From: Chlamydomonas sphaeroides
Lineage: Eukaryota; Chlorophyta; Chlorophyceae; Chlamydomonadales; Chlamydomonadaceae
Assembly (NCBI GenBank): GCA_001662425.1
Contig: BDDC01000008.1
Location: 170,755-234,754, forward strand
DNA length: 64,000 nucleotides
Reading direction: 5' to 3'
The notes under the pieces were generated by a model that searched no databases, was not told the origin of the DNA, and saw only the letters and a program-made list of their open reading frames with translations. The position numbers were made by a program, and so were the translations under genes. Shown here piece after piece: positions 12,225 through 25,000 of this stretch (the first letter of the stretch is position 1; each line of letters begins with the position of its first letter).

Positions 12225-12817
12225 CGGGCGTCGGGTTGGGCTGGGCTGGGGAGCTCGTTGTGGACGGGTTGTGACCGAGGGCAGCGCTGCGATCTCAGGA
12301 TCGCGCTGCTGCAACACGACTGTGTGGGCGTACGTGGATTGTGCCTAGCAGACCCATGGGCCGCGCTGCCGCTGACCCGCTTGTACAGTGACTGGGTCGA
12401 CATGTGTTATGTAGAGAGGCGCTGCAGCGAGAGGTTTGGCTGGTGTCATGTGGGCCGAGATGGCACGCGCTTCGCGACAGTCCTGGCTGTGGCCAGCTAT
12501 CAGTGCAGGGCGCACCTGTGCCGAATGCTTTGCGTGCTACTTGATGGTGCTGCACTGATATCGGGCTGAGTCGAGGCGAGCGCTGCCCGCTGCGATGCGG
12601 GCCATGCAAGCGTTGGGTTCCTCACCAGAGCTCTAAGCTGCCGTTTCCCACACCATAGATCAACTATCACAACAAGCTATCGCCTCGCGTCGCTCGCTAC
12701 GGCTCGGCAACGACACGCAACGAACTTGCTTGACAATTGCAACACCGAACTCTCCCGACGCCGTGAAGCGACCGCGACGGCCGCTGAAAGCCCAGTCGGC
12801 AATTTGACGCCACCACA
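12225..12817. other. Gene-free stretch: 3' UTR of the EF-hand gene and 5' region of the activase-like gene
   Basis: No credible coding region. The canonical volvocine polyadenylation word TGTAA was not found here. Base composition is less GC-rich near 12660-12790, just upstream of the next start codon, as expected for a 5' flank. Confidence 0.5.
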
Positions 12818-15800
12818 ATGATGCTGCGTAGCGGCACTAGAACCGGCGGCCACCGGCATGCGGCACAGCAGTGCCGGGGAACCCAGCGCCCCGCAGCGCC
12901 GCTGTTCCCTGGAGGCCTGACGTCCCGACTCGTGTCGCGCCGATCAGTGCTAGCGCGCTCGTGGCGCGACTACTTCTCCGACGACGTTCCGGCGTCGGAA
13001 CAGTTCTGGGCCGACATGGAGGAGGAAGAAATGGCCTCCACGAGCGGCGAAGACCGCTTCAAGAGCCTTAGCTTCAGCGGCGGCACGCTTCAGAGGCGCA
13101 CGGGCTCATCCTGGACCGCCAAGGAGAAGGGCAAGGAGAACGAGGAGCGGGTGCGGCCCCAGAGGCGGGCGCCATAGACGTGTGCCGCATCCCCACCTGC
13201 CGGCGACCCTAGCGGCGTGCGCCCCCACGGCCAGTAGCACGCCACCCTGCCTGGCGGCTGCTGAGCGACAGCGGCGACCCGAAGCTGGACCACAGCTGCC
13301 GTGATGCGCTTGTGGGGTGGCGGCGCTCTGCCCGCATGCGCGGGAGCGGCTTCAGGGCGCTGTGCAACGCCAACTCACGCTTGCCCCGCCTTGCCGCCGC
13401 CGCCCCGTGCTCTCTTTGCTTCTGGAACAGGACTACTTGTCTGACATTGGCGCCAAGCAGATGTACAACATCAATGTTGACCACGGTACGACCCGGCTCC
13501 CGTGTTTGCTCCTGACGCGCCCACAGCGCCCCGGCTGCCATGCAGGCCATGTCCTCGGCGGCAGCCGCCCGCTGCTCCCACATGACTGGACCTTGCTGCC
13601 AGCCAAGGTTGCAAGCAACGCACACACCGCATTGAACGCCCCACGTTTGCTGGCAGTGCGCCAAGAGGGGCCCGCCCGACAGCTCCATCAGACAAAAGCA
13701 GCTGGCTGAGCCCTGGGTGCTGCGATGGGCCCCGACCGCAGGCCAGAGCTCGGTCCACATCGACTCGCTGTTCACGGGCGAGGTGCTGGGGCACAAGGTC
13801 AGTGGCGGTGTCACGAAACACCGGGTTTCGTCCAAGTTGCCTCCCACTTGCCCTCCTGCTGACCTTCCTACGGACTGCTGTTGCTGATTCCTCTTGCTGG
13901 CCCTCCCTTTTACCCCGACAAGAGTGACATTGCGGACGGCTCCCTGCGCGCCACCGACTTCCGCACGTTCAACAACCTCGTCGTGAGTCAATGCTGTCTG
14001 CCGTACCACGGTTACAATGTGCCGTACATGTCGTATGCGTCGTAAAACCGCTGCTCGACGGGGGCTGACGCTTGGGCTGGGGCTGGGTCAGCGCCAAGGG
14101 GTGCCGTAACTACGATGCGACGATGTGACGCCGAGGCGTGAGGGCAGGCGCGCAGCCCTTGCCGTCGCGGTCAGGGGCTGCCCGGCCCGGCCACGCTGCA
14201 TGGCAGGGGGCCCAGGGGCAGTCGTGGGGCCGTACACCCGGAACCTCCCAGCAGCTGACGCGGCCCCTGCACCGCCTCTGGCCCCTCCCTCCCTGCAGGG
14301 TGACTACTGGGTGGCACCCGTCTTCCTTGAACGAGTGGCGGTGCGCAGGGGCTGGTGGGGAGCGGTGCCCTGCACCCCCAAACACATGCACGGGCCCTCG
14401 GCTGGCTGCGGCTTGGGGTCTTGCAGCAGGGGATGGCACCTGAGTCCCCTAGGGGGCAACTGTGAATCCTGGGACCGGGACCTAGGGCTGAGGCGCCCTG
14501 TAGGGGTCGCGTGGAGGAAGAGGATGCGGTGTGGGGTGGGGGGGGGCTACGGTAGTCCTTTTGACGTTTGCCCTGGGGGCCGCGGAGGTAGAAGGGGCTT
14601 GCCTATGCCCCTTCAACCGCCGCCCCAACCACATCTCAACCATCGACCGACCGCCAACCGCAGCTCCACATGGCCAAGAACTACATGTTCGACATGGGCT
14701 GCTTCGCGAGCAACGTCAAGGTGGGGTGTGGGGCACGGGCAGGAGCGCCGCAACATGGACGACGCACAGCAGTAGCACATGGGGGTGCACAAGATAACCA
14801 GGCCGCTCCCTGCCCTGCCTACGCACCTGGGACCGTCCATGCCGGCGGCCGCAGGTGCCGCTCATCCTGGGCATCTGGGGCGAGAAGGGCATGGGCAAGA
14901 CCTTCCAGACGGAGCTGGCGCTCAAGAAGCTGGGGTGAGCGGGCAGCGGTTGCACAGCCGGCGCTGGCGGCAGGCCCCTATGCGCTGCCCAGGTCCGATC
15001 GCCGGGGAGCCTGCATCGGAGCTAGGCGGTGGCAGGCCGACGCAGAGCCGCAAGGGCCGGGCCACGGTCCGTGGCGGCGGCGTGCGGAGCACTGGAGCCC
15101 GAGCTGGGCACGCATACACATGGGGTTTTCGGGCAGCCGAAGCGAACCTTGGGGTATGTGCGGCGCCGTGCCTCCCCGGCATTGCCTCGGCGCGTTGACG
15201 CCTCGCTGCCTTCCACCCCGCAGCGCCGAAACGGTCGTCATGTCGAGTGGCGAGCTGGAGCACGAGTGGGCGGGCACACCCGGCAAGCTCATCCGCGAGC
15301 GCTACCGCAAGGTGCGGACAGGCCACCGCAGGCCTTGCGTCTGGCTATGGTCCGGCGGCGGCGGGCGCCCTTTGTTGCCGGCTGCGCAGCCGTTGCGCCG
15401 AGCAGCCAGTGTTAGACCGGCCCCAGATAAGCGGGCCCGCCGCGTACGCTTGCCTGTGCATACCGGTAGCTGTCGGGTTGGTGGGTTGTGCCGGTATGGG
15501 GGCCTCGAGCAGCACTGTGATGTCACCATCGCGCCACCGCAGGCTAGCGAGATGAGCAAGGTCCGCGGCAAGATGACGGCGCTGCTCATCCACGACATCG
15601 ACGCGGGGCTAGGCCACTTCAACCACGTGCAGGTGCGGCACTCTAGGTGTTGATTGCCACATATGTTGGTTGCCAGCCACCCAATGACCAAGAGCATATG
15701 CCCGCATAACGGAGGAGCTCGAGGCCGTGCCGCAGCAGCTGATGTAGTCACGACCGTGATGGCTGCGCCGGCTGCGTCACGGAAGATGCGCTGCTGCGCC

Positions 15801-17923
15801 CCGCCCCCTGCTGCACAGGTCACGGTAAACAACCAGATCGTGATCGGCACGCTCATGAACATCTGCGACGTGAGTCAGCCGCCGTGCATCGTACGGCATG
15901 CCCAGGCGCCCAGCTAGCTATCGTTGCCGCACCTGGGCCTAGCTGCGCGCTTTGGCCCGGGCCCCACAACCCTTCAACCCTGCCATCTGCTCGCACGCTG
16001 ACTGCACGCCCGAAAACGTACCCAACCCGAAAACCAACCCCGCCGCAGAACCCCAATGTGGTGTCAACGGGCCAGGACTGGCGCTCCGTGGACCGCATCC
16101 GCCGCACGCCCATCATCGTCACGGGTGAGGCCCCGTGAAAGCCCACTCTGAAATTAAACATGTTCTATGATACCTTCGATTAGGTTTTTAAGGACATTGG
16201 GAACCAAACTACGCACGCCCTCATCGTCATGAGTGAGGCCCCTGCCTTCCCAGCCGGCCATGATCTCCCCGGCCGAGCTAACCCAGCGCCCGAGCCGTGT
16301 GACGGAGCTGGCATGCTGGCTAAAAACTGAGTGCACTGCGTACCACCAGCGTTGTTGCGTACGCCCTGGGGCTCAGCACCAGGGCGTTCATGTAGCGGTG
16401 CCCCCGTCTGGTGAAGGTTGACAGCAGCCAGCAGAGCGGACTTGTTTGTGCACGTGGCGGTGGAGGCGGGTCACACCACAGCACACAGCACACACAGCAC
16501 AGCACGTGTCGCCCCACGCTGCCAACCTCCATGGGCCTCGTGACCACGCAGGCAATGACTTCAGCAAGATGTTTGCGCCGCTCATCCGTGACGGCCGTAT
16601 GGACAAGGTGTGAGGTTTGGGAGGGGCATGTGAATCCGCGACCTCTGGACCCACATGCTTGCCAACATCACGCACTCTTTCTGCGCCCTGCGCCCCCCCT
16701 AACGCAGTACTACTGGAAGCCCACCCGCGAGGACCTGGTCAACATCGTGTGGCAGATGTACAAGGACGACGGCATCACCAAGCGCGACATCGAAGCGCTA
16801 CTGCTGAGGTACGGCTCCTGCTAGCGGTACACGAAGGCCAGAGTAGAACAGGCAACACCAATGCGAGAGCGGCCGGGCCCGGCACGCTGGCGCACCGCAC
16901 CGCACCCCGTCCCCGCCCTTCCAGTCCCTGGCGCGCCCTGCCGTCTCCTGACCGGCCGCCTCCCGCCTGCCCAGGTTCCACCTGCAGCCGCTCGACTTCT
17001 TCGGCGCGCTGCGCGCGGGCGTGTTCGACGACCAGATCCGGGGCTGGATCAAGAAGGAGGTCACGGGTGAGGTCGTACAGCCCGTACAGCTATAGCTGCC
17101 CACGGCCTCCGCCTCCGCCGGCTTGGCAATCTTCGGCCCTTGCCCGAAACGCCGAGCTCACTGCCGAGCCCACTGCCGGGCTCACTGCCGAGCTCACTGC
17201 GCATGCCGGCCCTCAGCCTGGCGCGACTGACGCTCTCGCTGCCCACACTCTGCAACGTTCGTCATCCTCATGGTGCCACCCCGGCGGCCCCGCGCCTCCT
17301 GGAACCCCAGGCGCCGAGTTCACTGCGGACGAGGCCAACATGTCGGGCCTGCACCGCCGCCTAGTGGTGGCGCGCAAGGAGAACCTGCCCCAATTCGAGC
17401 CGCCAAAACTTACGCTGGAGCTACTCATCCGCGAGGGCGAGCGGCTGGAGAACGAGCAGCAGCAGGTGCGTCGCCCGGTCGCCGCCCCTGTACGTTTGCA
17501 ACATGCGTCCTTGGTTGGACGTTACTGCGATGACCGATGACGGTCTCGGTGACCACACCACACTTGTCAGCACAACTGTCTCATGTAAAACCTCCCCTGC
17601 GATCGCCGCTGCAGGTAAACAACTGGAAGCTCTCGGAGGACTACCTGAAGCACGTTGGCAAGGAGAAGGCGCGCCAGGCTAAGGAGCGCGCCGCCAAGAA
17701 CGGGGGCGCCAGCCAGAGCCCCAGCCTGGCCACCAGCGACGACGAGGCCGAGATCCGGTTCGGGCGCCGCAGCGCCGCAATGGGCCCTGCTGCGGGCGCC
17801 AGCAGGAGCAGCTGGCGGGATGAGGCGGAGGCCGAGTTGGCGGGCGCGCTGGCGGCGATGGCGGCGGGCGGGGACGGCGGCGCCAAGCGGAAGAATGTCC
17901 GGCAAAAGGGGTTCGGGGCGTGA
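12818..17923 (+). CDS. Rubisco-activase-like AAA+ protein (about 566 aa)
   Basis: Sixteen exons join in phase (12818-13150, 13431-13485, 13742-13797, 13923-13982, 14299-14340, 14664-14720, 14855-14934, 15224-15311, 15543-15632, 15819-15869, 16049-16124, 16552-16607, 16708-16808, 16975-17066, 17311-17465, 17615-17923). The AAA+ core follows Rubisco activase segment by segment: GDYWVAPVFLERVA, VPLILGIWGEKGMGKTFQ (Walker A GEKGMGKT), MSSGELEHEWAGTPGKLIRE, ALLIHDIDAG (Walker B region), VTVNNQIVIGTLMNICDNP, PIIVTGNDFSKMFAPLIRDG and the DFFGALRAGVFDD helical segment. The first 45 residues are Arg/Ser/Ala-rich and could be a plastid transit peptide. Differences from the canonical enzyme are IHDIDAG for INDLDAG, GHFNH for the GRMGG stretch, and a charged Ala/Lys-rich C-terminal extension of about 85 residues ending KNVRQKGFGA. 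It is best read as an activase paralogue; whether it remodels Rubisco is not shown. Confidence 0.92.
16103..16243 (+). repeat. Duplicated exon end/splice donor flanking an AT-rich insert
   Basis: The end of an activase-like exon with its donor (cgcacgcccatcatcgtcac then gggtgaggcccc, from 16103) recurs about 110 bases downstream as cgcacgccctcatcgtcatg then agtgaggcccc (from 16212). The roughly 70 bases between the copies are strikingly AT-rich for this genome (aaattaaacatgttctatg). Confidence 0.6.
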
Positions 17924-19170
17924 GGGCTGCAGGCGGGCCGGGAGGCAGGGGCCGTGAGCTGGGAGGCGAGCAGGGGTTCAGGGGGGTTGTTAGTGTGAGC
18001 AGGGATTAGAAAACGCGTTTGGGCACGGACACGCCGGAGCGTCTGCACGTGGCGGTTCCATCCGCCAGCCAGCGGCTGCGCGGGGGGTATGTTTGCTGGA
18101 CCGCACTGGTAGGGCGAGGGGCTCCATTGGACCCGAGGAGCCTCGATTGGACTCCCGGGGGTGCGATCAGACCCGGGGAGGGGGCCATTGCACGTGCATT
18201 GCGATGCATGGACTAGCGTAGATGATGGGGCAGGCCGGATGAAGATGCAGCCAAGTAAGGTGCTGCGGTGCGGGCTAGCAAGGTAGTGCCATAGGCAACG
18301 TCGAGAGGAAACGAGAGCCCGTGCGGTCGCTACAACTTCCTGCTGCCGCGTTGGGCGAGCTGCCGGAATGGTTGCTGCCCAGACGAGCGCAGGCTCCGTG
18401 CGGCCACTGCTCAGAGATATTGCTTTGGTCGTTGACATGTCAAGCGCGGGATCCATGGGTTGCCAGGACGGCGATGGCAGCCGGGCAAGGGGCGAAGGGA
18501 CGTGCAGCGGTTCCAAGATCGCGGCGCTCGCCAACGTCCAGCCATGCAGCCCTGCCAGTCCGCATGAGGCGCTGCCTCGAGTCCGGTATGACCATCGCCT
18601 GGTTCGCCCAACACCCGTTTCCGCAGCAGCACGAGCCATAAAGATGCGGGATGGTGCTATATGGTAAAAATTTTAGCAAAGCCAGGGGTACAAGCCTGCG
18701 AAAACGAGGAATCACTATATCCGGTAGCCTGCATAGAGGGGCGACGGCACAAATGTGATCTGCGTCACAGCCGCCGTGCGCCGCGCACCACCCCAACACG
18801 CCGCGACCTCCCCACCCACACGCAACCCTCACGGCATGATTGTCATGTCACCACGTACCGCCGTGCCACCCGCATTGTCCCGTGCAACCCGCCCCGCCAT
18901 CCATACGCCGCACAGCCTTCCTCCCCTGCCCCCCCCCCGAAGCCTCATGCCGCAACCCGTGGTCCGTGGAAGCCGTCCGCCCCGCCCGTGGTCCGGCGCC
19001 AAGTAATCCCGCCTCAGCCCCGCCACGCAAGCAGCCCTGCCCCGACACCACGAGCTGGCCCAGCTGCCCCAAGTGCCCAGGTGCCCAGGTGCTGCGCCGT
19101 CCGGCCCGCATCATTCCCCAAGCCGCCACTGGCCCTCAAGGGCCGCGCGCCAGTAGGGCCCCGACGTCCC
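17924..19170. other. Gene-free convergent 3' region
   Basis: Lies between the convergent stops of the activase-like gene and the ankyrin gene. It should contain both 3' UTRs. Open frames here have no recognisable domain or splice logic, and I see no repeat of note and no TGTAA word. Confidence 0.5.
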
Positions 19171-21169
19171 TCAAGGCGCAGCCGCGGCACCGCTGCCCCC
19201 GGCCCTCGCAGCGGCCTGCTCTCGCACCCAGGCGCGCGCCTCCTGGCTCGCCGCGCGCCAGGGGCCCTTGGGTCCCTGGGGGCCCGCCGGTCCCAACGCG
19301 CGTAGCGCCGCTGCCCAGTCCACGGGGCAGCCGAGCTGCACCAGCAGCTGCAGCGCCGGCAGCGGCGCGCCGGCCACGCTGTCGAGGTGAAAGGACCTGG
19401 CGGGCTTGCTGGCCTTGCCGCGCCGGACCCAGGGACAGCCCAGCCGCGCCAGGGCGCTCAGCGTGGCGAGGTCGCCCTGCTTGGCGGCCGTGATGTAGGG
19501 CTCCCCGTTGCACTGCAGGGGGCAGGGCCGAGGGACAGCAGCACCAGCGGCAGCCGCGACTTTTACTTCGTGGTCCGACGGACGGGTGCAACTCTCCGCA
19601 ATAGAGCAACCATTGCGCCACCGCTGCGGCGAGGCTGCCCCTCGCCGCAGCAGCCCACGGCAGGCAGCTCACCGGCCAGGGCGCGCCGCGGGTCGTCACT
19701 AGCCACGTCAGCGCCTCCTCGCAGCCCGCCTCGGCAGCGGCCTGCACGGCGCCGCTGCTCCAATACAGCCGCCGCGCCGCGGCGCCGGCCCACATCGGCC
19801 CCAACTGCACCCCCAGCCCCTGATCCTGCGGCGGCAGCAGCGCCTGCTCCGCCCGATGCATGAGCTCCAGGTCGCCGTGCGCCGCCAGGTTCCAGGCGGC
19901 CATGTCGCTGTGGCGGCCGCCAGGGCCCGCCACCCAGGCCGCCAGCAGCGGCGACTCCAGCAGCCAGCGCGCCACGGCCAGCTGCGGCTCGAAGCAGGCC
20001 GCCCAGGCCGGCCTCAGCTCGCGCAGCAGCGCCAGCGCATCAGGCGGCCCGCGCGCCTCCACCAGCAGCGCCAGCGCCGGCAGGTGGCCGCCGCGCGCCG
20101 CAAAGCAGCACCGGGCGCACTGCTGCCGCTGCGCTTCCGCCTCCGGGGTGGCGAACGCACGTGGGTCGAGGCGCTCCTCGCCCAGCAGGTACTGAAGCGC
20201 CGCCGTGTTGCCCCCACTCGCTGCCGCCTTCTGCGCCTCGACCACGTCCAGCTGGTAGCCACGCGACCGCAGCCACTCGATGCGCGCGGGCGCGGCGGCG
20301 CCGCACAGGCTCGCGACGCGGGTGCAGGCGGCCGGGCCGGCCTGCGCCGGCGCGCAGCCCAGCGCCCGCTCCAGCCACGTCACCTTGGCCGCCCAGTCGG
20401 GCGTGGGGCTGGCGGCGGCGGCGGAGATCGCAAACAGCAGGTCGCTTTTCGGGCCCTTGAGCACGTCGGGCATGGGCGCGTTGGCAGAGTTGCCGCGTGT
20501 GCCGGCCACGCGTTGTAAGGTGGGCCGTTCGCAGCCCTCGGCGGCCGCGTCTAGCAAGCGCCGCCGCTGGCAGTCGCTGAGGGCGACGTCGCGGTCGGGG
20601 CGCCGCTGCAGCAGCCAGGCGGCCAGGTCCACGTGCCCGTGCGACATAGCGGCTGTGACGGCGCTGAGGCACCAGGCGGCGCCGGCCTCGCGCAGCAGCC
20701 AGCGGCACACGTGCGTGTGGCCGCCTCGCGCTGCGGCCGGCAGCTCGCGGCACGTCAACTGGCAGCCGTGGGCCGCCAGCCAGCGGCAGCAGTCCAGCTG
20801 GCCCGCGCCTGCGGCCGCCTCCATAGCGCCGCTGTGCTCGGCAGTGCAGCCGGCGACCTGGACCGCTAGCGCCAGGTTGTTGCGCACGCCGGATGTAGCA
20901 GTGAGGACGATGAGGTACCGCCGCTTCCACAGCGGCAGCGACTGCACCGCCCCGGGCGCGGCCCACTTCGCGGTGAACGCCTGCTCAGGCACAGGCTGCG
21001 ACAGTCGGAACGTTGTCTTGTCCGCGAGGAGGGTGGCAAAATCGCGAGATACGAGTCGCCATGTCCCAGCCCGCTCGTTGCCATCTGCTTGCTGAGCTAT
21101 ATACAGCACTAACTCTTTTGGTAGGCTCTGCCAATCTACAACTCTGCGTTCAGCCCGGCGCTGCTGCAT
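19171..21169 (-). CDS. F-box-like / ankyrin-type repeat protein (about 643 aa)
   Basis: Probable start is the ATG at 21169 (MQQRRAERRVVDWQSLPKEL); an in-frame ATG lies at 21268. Residues 12-50 look like an F-box (LPKELVLYIAQQ then RLVSRDFATLL). The rest is a series of divergent ankyrin-type helices, for example AAAGAGQLDCCRWLAAHGC, AARGGHTHVCRWLLREAG, AMSHGHVDLAAWLLQRR and AAAEAGCEEALTWLVTTRG. The frame changes near the C-terminus. An intron of 67 bases (19513-19579) joins ...YCGELHPS to CNGEPYITAAKQGDLATLSA in phase 0 and restores the repeat, ending GGSGAAAAP. Without the intron the frame runs into non-repeat sequence, so I prefer the spliced form, although its donor (gtcgga) is weak. F-box plus ankyrin suggests an SCF-type substrate adaptor; that is inference. 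Confidence 0.72.
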
Positions 21170-22018
21170 CCCAGCTGTTGCGATGCCAGGTTGAAGGCGG
21201 ACCGCAAGCTGCAGTTGAACGTAATGTAAGTGAGATGTGTGTGGCATGCGGTATGACGCTGCGGCCACGGCCGGCTTTGTCCCGACTGTCAGTCACTCAC
21301 CCTGAATCATGCACCCGGTTCCCGCTGGTCACGGTTGCGGCCGTGACCCGTTCCACCCCGCTCGCCTATACTCCACCAAGCCTCCCCGACAGTTGCTTAC
21401 AGGTTTTGCCAGCTGCTGCACGCGTCGGAGAGAGTTACAGCGCCCGCCGCGTGTCGGGCGCACAACTGAGCAGGGACCAGGAACCCTAGGAATCAGGGGA
21501 GAACTCTGCCAGGAATGTTCGCTGCTTGACTGGGCAGGGACGTTGCAGGGAAGGGTGTGCGGTGTAGGGTTGGTGAACGCGCTGGCAAGGGGCGGGGGCT
21601 GAGGTGCGAGGGGCTCGCCCCTCGTATCAGGAGCCGACGTGCCATGGCTTCAGAAGGCCGCTCACGTGGGGGGCCGTCTGGCCAGGACAGGGACCCAGAC
21701 CTGTTGCAACATGGCGCAGCTAGGTGCGGCATGCTGACGTGCTGACACACGGTACCGACTTGATACGGGGAGCCTGGCACACGCATACTTGCTGTGTTTT
21801 GATGTGGTAGCTGTGGTAGCAGTTGCAGCGCCTACCCACCACTGCCAGCCAGAGAACGCCGGGGACAGGAGGGGTGTGTGGGTACGTGCCGCGTGTTAAC
21901 CTGAAGCTGCACTCGGCATTCGTGAGCAATCCTGTGCCTGCACGCACAGTAGAGGGGCGCATACCACTTACCAACCCAGCGACCTCGCAGAGCCCAAAGC
22001 AACCACGCACCCATCCAC
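21170..22018. promoter_or_regulatory. Divergent 5' region between the ankyrin gene and the flavoprotein gene
   Basis: About 850 bases between head-to-head starts. No coding region of note beyond the possible upstream ATG of the ankyrin gene (21268). No clear TATA box. Confidence 0.4.
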
Positions 22019-25000
22019 ATGCGCGCCATATCGCAGCCCCGCGCGGGCCGACGGGAGCGCAGCTGCGACAGCTATGTAGCGCCCGAAGCGCGACTGCAGG
22101 CGCGAGGCCGCCGCTCGCTCGCGCTTCGTGTGGTCGCAGCGACAGCCTCGGCCAAGCCCAAGGCTGTTGTAGTCGGAGGTGTGGTGCGCGGCTCGGAGCA
22201 CCGCCCCACTCTCGTCACCTCGTCTTTTAAACCACGCGCGGCATGCTTGCTCGCGACGCTTGCTCTCTGGTTTTTACCTTGTCCCCGACACCCCGTCCGC
22301 TCGCCATCAACCGCCATTCTGCCAACCACACGTCCCCAGGCGGCTGGGCGGGCCTGGGCGCTGCCAGCGCACTGCAGCAGGCCGGCGCCGACGTGACGCT
22401 GCTGGACGCGGCGCCCAACCCGGGCGGCCTGTCGTCGGCCTGGAAGAGCGAGGGGGGTCGCACGGTGGAGCCCGGCATCAAGGGGTGAGCCCCCGGGGTG
22501 GGCTCCCGGCGCACGCGTGGCCAGCGCCTCTCCTGCCACCATTGCCATGCAGAGCCAGCACTTCCATATCCGCTGCCACGTGCACGCGATGGGGCGTCCC
22601 GTCCTCACCGAGCATGGCACGCAGCTGCCCAGCATCCCTCCTTCGCATGCCCAAGGCCTCCTCGCAATGCGCCCGCACCCTCTACCCTCCCTCCCTCCCT
22701 CCCTCCTTGGAACGCAACTCTCTTTACACCTCCCCCTCCCGAGCGCGCTCGTATGTTGGTGCGCTCCACACCTGGCAAGCTGGCATCTCCCTCCCTCCCT
22801 GCCCTGCCCCGCCCCAGCTTCTGGTACCAGTACTCCAACATCACCTCCCTGGTAGACAAGCTGGGCGTGCGCGACGCATTCACCGACTGGACCCAATCCA
22901 GCTTCTACTCACCTGAGGGGCTGCAGGTGCGGCACGACAACCGCCCCAGCGGCCCAGCGGAGCCCATGCTGGTGGCATACGGCCGAGTGCCTGGGGCCGC
23001 CCCGCCCCGCCCCGCCTGGCCGCGGCACAGTGCCCCGCGCTGCACAGACCTTTCCTCTCCCCCCCCTCTTGCCTCCCGCCGTCCGTTCCCCTCCCTTGCC
23101 GCCAGGTGCGGTCCCCCGTGTTCCAGGACCAGCCGCGGCTGCCCACGCCGCTGGGCTCCTTCCTCTACACCGCGCCCTACTTCACCTCACTGCCGCTGGT
23201 GAGGCGCCCTGGGGCCGCGGGACCGCATGCCGACTGCTAGTTGCGCACCTGCACAGCTGCTGGGGCCGTGGCGTGGCGGGTCGATCCTCGGGTGCCGCGA
23301 CGTCGTCGGCGGATAGAGGCGGATAGAGGCGTTGCAGGGCAGGGATGGCCCTCGTTCGGGGGCAGGAGGCGGCACGAGTTCCTCGCCGCCCCCGCCCGCT
23401 CCCAGGCTGACCGACTGACCGCCATGCCGCTGCTGGGGCCGCTGCTCGAGTACAGCGCCGACGCGGCCGCGTACGAGGCGTACGACAGGATCTCGGCGCT
23501 GGAGCTGTTCAGGTGCGTACGGGGCGCCGTACGGCGCCGGCGGCGGCCTGCCGCCTCGCGCTGCCGCCATGGCTGCGTGCATGCCCTGGTGGGCAGGTTG
23601 CAGTCACCGGTGCAGAACGCACACGCGCTACTCTCCCTGCCCGCCACCCACAACCCTGCTTGCCGCCAGGTCCGCGGGCGTGTCCTCCAAGCTGTACCGC
23701 CAGTTCCTGGAGCCCATGCTGCTGGTCACGCTTTTCGCGCCTGGACACAAGCTGTCGGCGGCCGCAGCGCTGGACGCGCTCTACTACTTTGCGCTGGCGC
23801 ATCAGGTGGGGCCGTGCCGACTGCGTGGCAACATGTTGCTAGGTACCGGTACTCATGATACATCATCACCAGTTGGGGCCCTGCCTGGTCGTGTGCCGCA
23901 CCGCCACCTGGTGTCACCTGGTGCACTCCCACAAGCACAGCTTACAGAAGTCGCACCCCTTCCACCCATACAGCTGCAGCGCACACCGTGACCCACTCAC
24001 ACCTCAACCCCTCCTCGTTCACCCCTACCCACCTCCTCGCTCACCCCAGCCCGACTTTGACGTGCGCTGGTGCCGCGGCGCCGTGGCGGAGCGCATCCTG
24101 GCGCCCTTTGCCGCCTCGCTGACGGCTCGCGGCGTGGCGCTGCTGCCGGGGCGGAGGGTGGTGGAGGTGCTGCCAGGGGAGGGCGACGCCAGGGGCCGGC
24201 CGGGCAGGTGGGGGCACGTGCTGGTGGGGTGGGGTCCGCATGTCGGCTCAGGGGGGGCCCTGGTCCGGTCAGGCTCAGGCACCGGACGCCTGCCCGACCT
24301 GGCTTGGGGGCGTGCATGTGGTCTAATGTGCTGAGCAGTACCGGTAAGCTAGGGACGGGCCGGCGAGCTAGGGGTCTCCGCCGGGTGCTGCGCGTCCGCG
24401 CGCTACCCAGACCTGCACATTGACACGTACCAACGTCCGCCCTGCCCCTCCGTTGTCGGCTAGGGTTGTGGTCACGGCGCCCGACGGCTCACGCGAGGTG
24501 CGGACGGCTGCCTGTGGCAGCGTCACGGCTGAGTGTCGTTCCCACACACAGTCGCATCCCCCGTCCCCGCCATGCAGCTGCGCCGCTGTGACCCCTAGAT
24601 AGCCGAGCCCAGTCTGTGGGGCCCTTGACCCACTGGCGTACGGCCCAATTGACCACACGTCCGCGCATGCAACCCCACCCAACCCATGTCCCCCCAACCT
24701 TCGCTCCACAAACCATCCTACCCGCCAGGCCTGGGACGCCGACGCCATTGTTTTTGCGGTGGGCACCGGCGCCATGCAGCGCATCGTGGCGGCCTCGCCC
24801 TGCCTGGCAGCGCAGCCCTACTTCACCGCATTCAACAACCTGGGCTCCATAGACGCGCTGGCGGTGCGGCTGTGGCTGGACCGCCGGCTGCGGCCAGCCA
24901 CGCCCAGCAACGTGCTGGTGGGCTTTGAGAAGGAGGCGGGCGCCACGCTGTTCCACCTGTCCGAGCTGCAGGTGCGCCAGCATGCGGGGTGTGCATGAGA

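Noticed and set aside
21093..21105. TATA-like ctatatac upstream of the flavoprotein
   Set aside because: It lies inside the coding sequence of the ankyrin gene (VLYIAQQ), far from the flavoprotein start.
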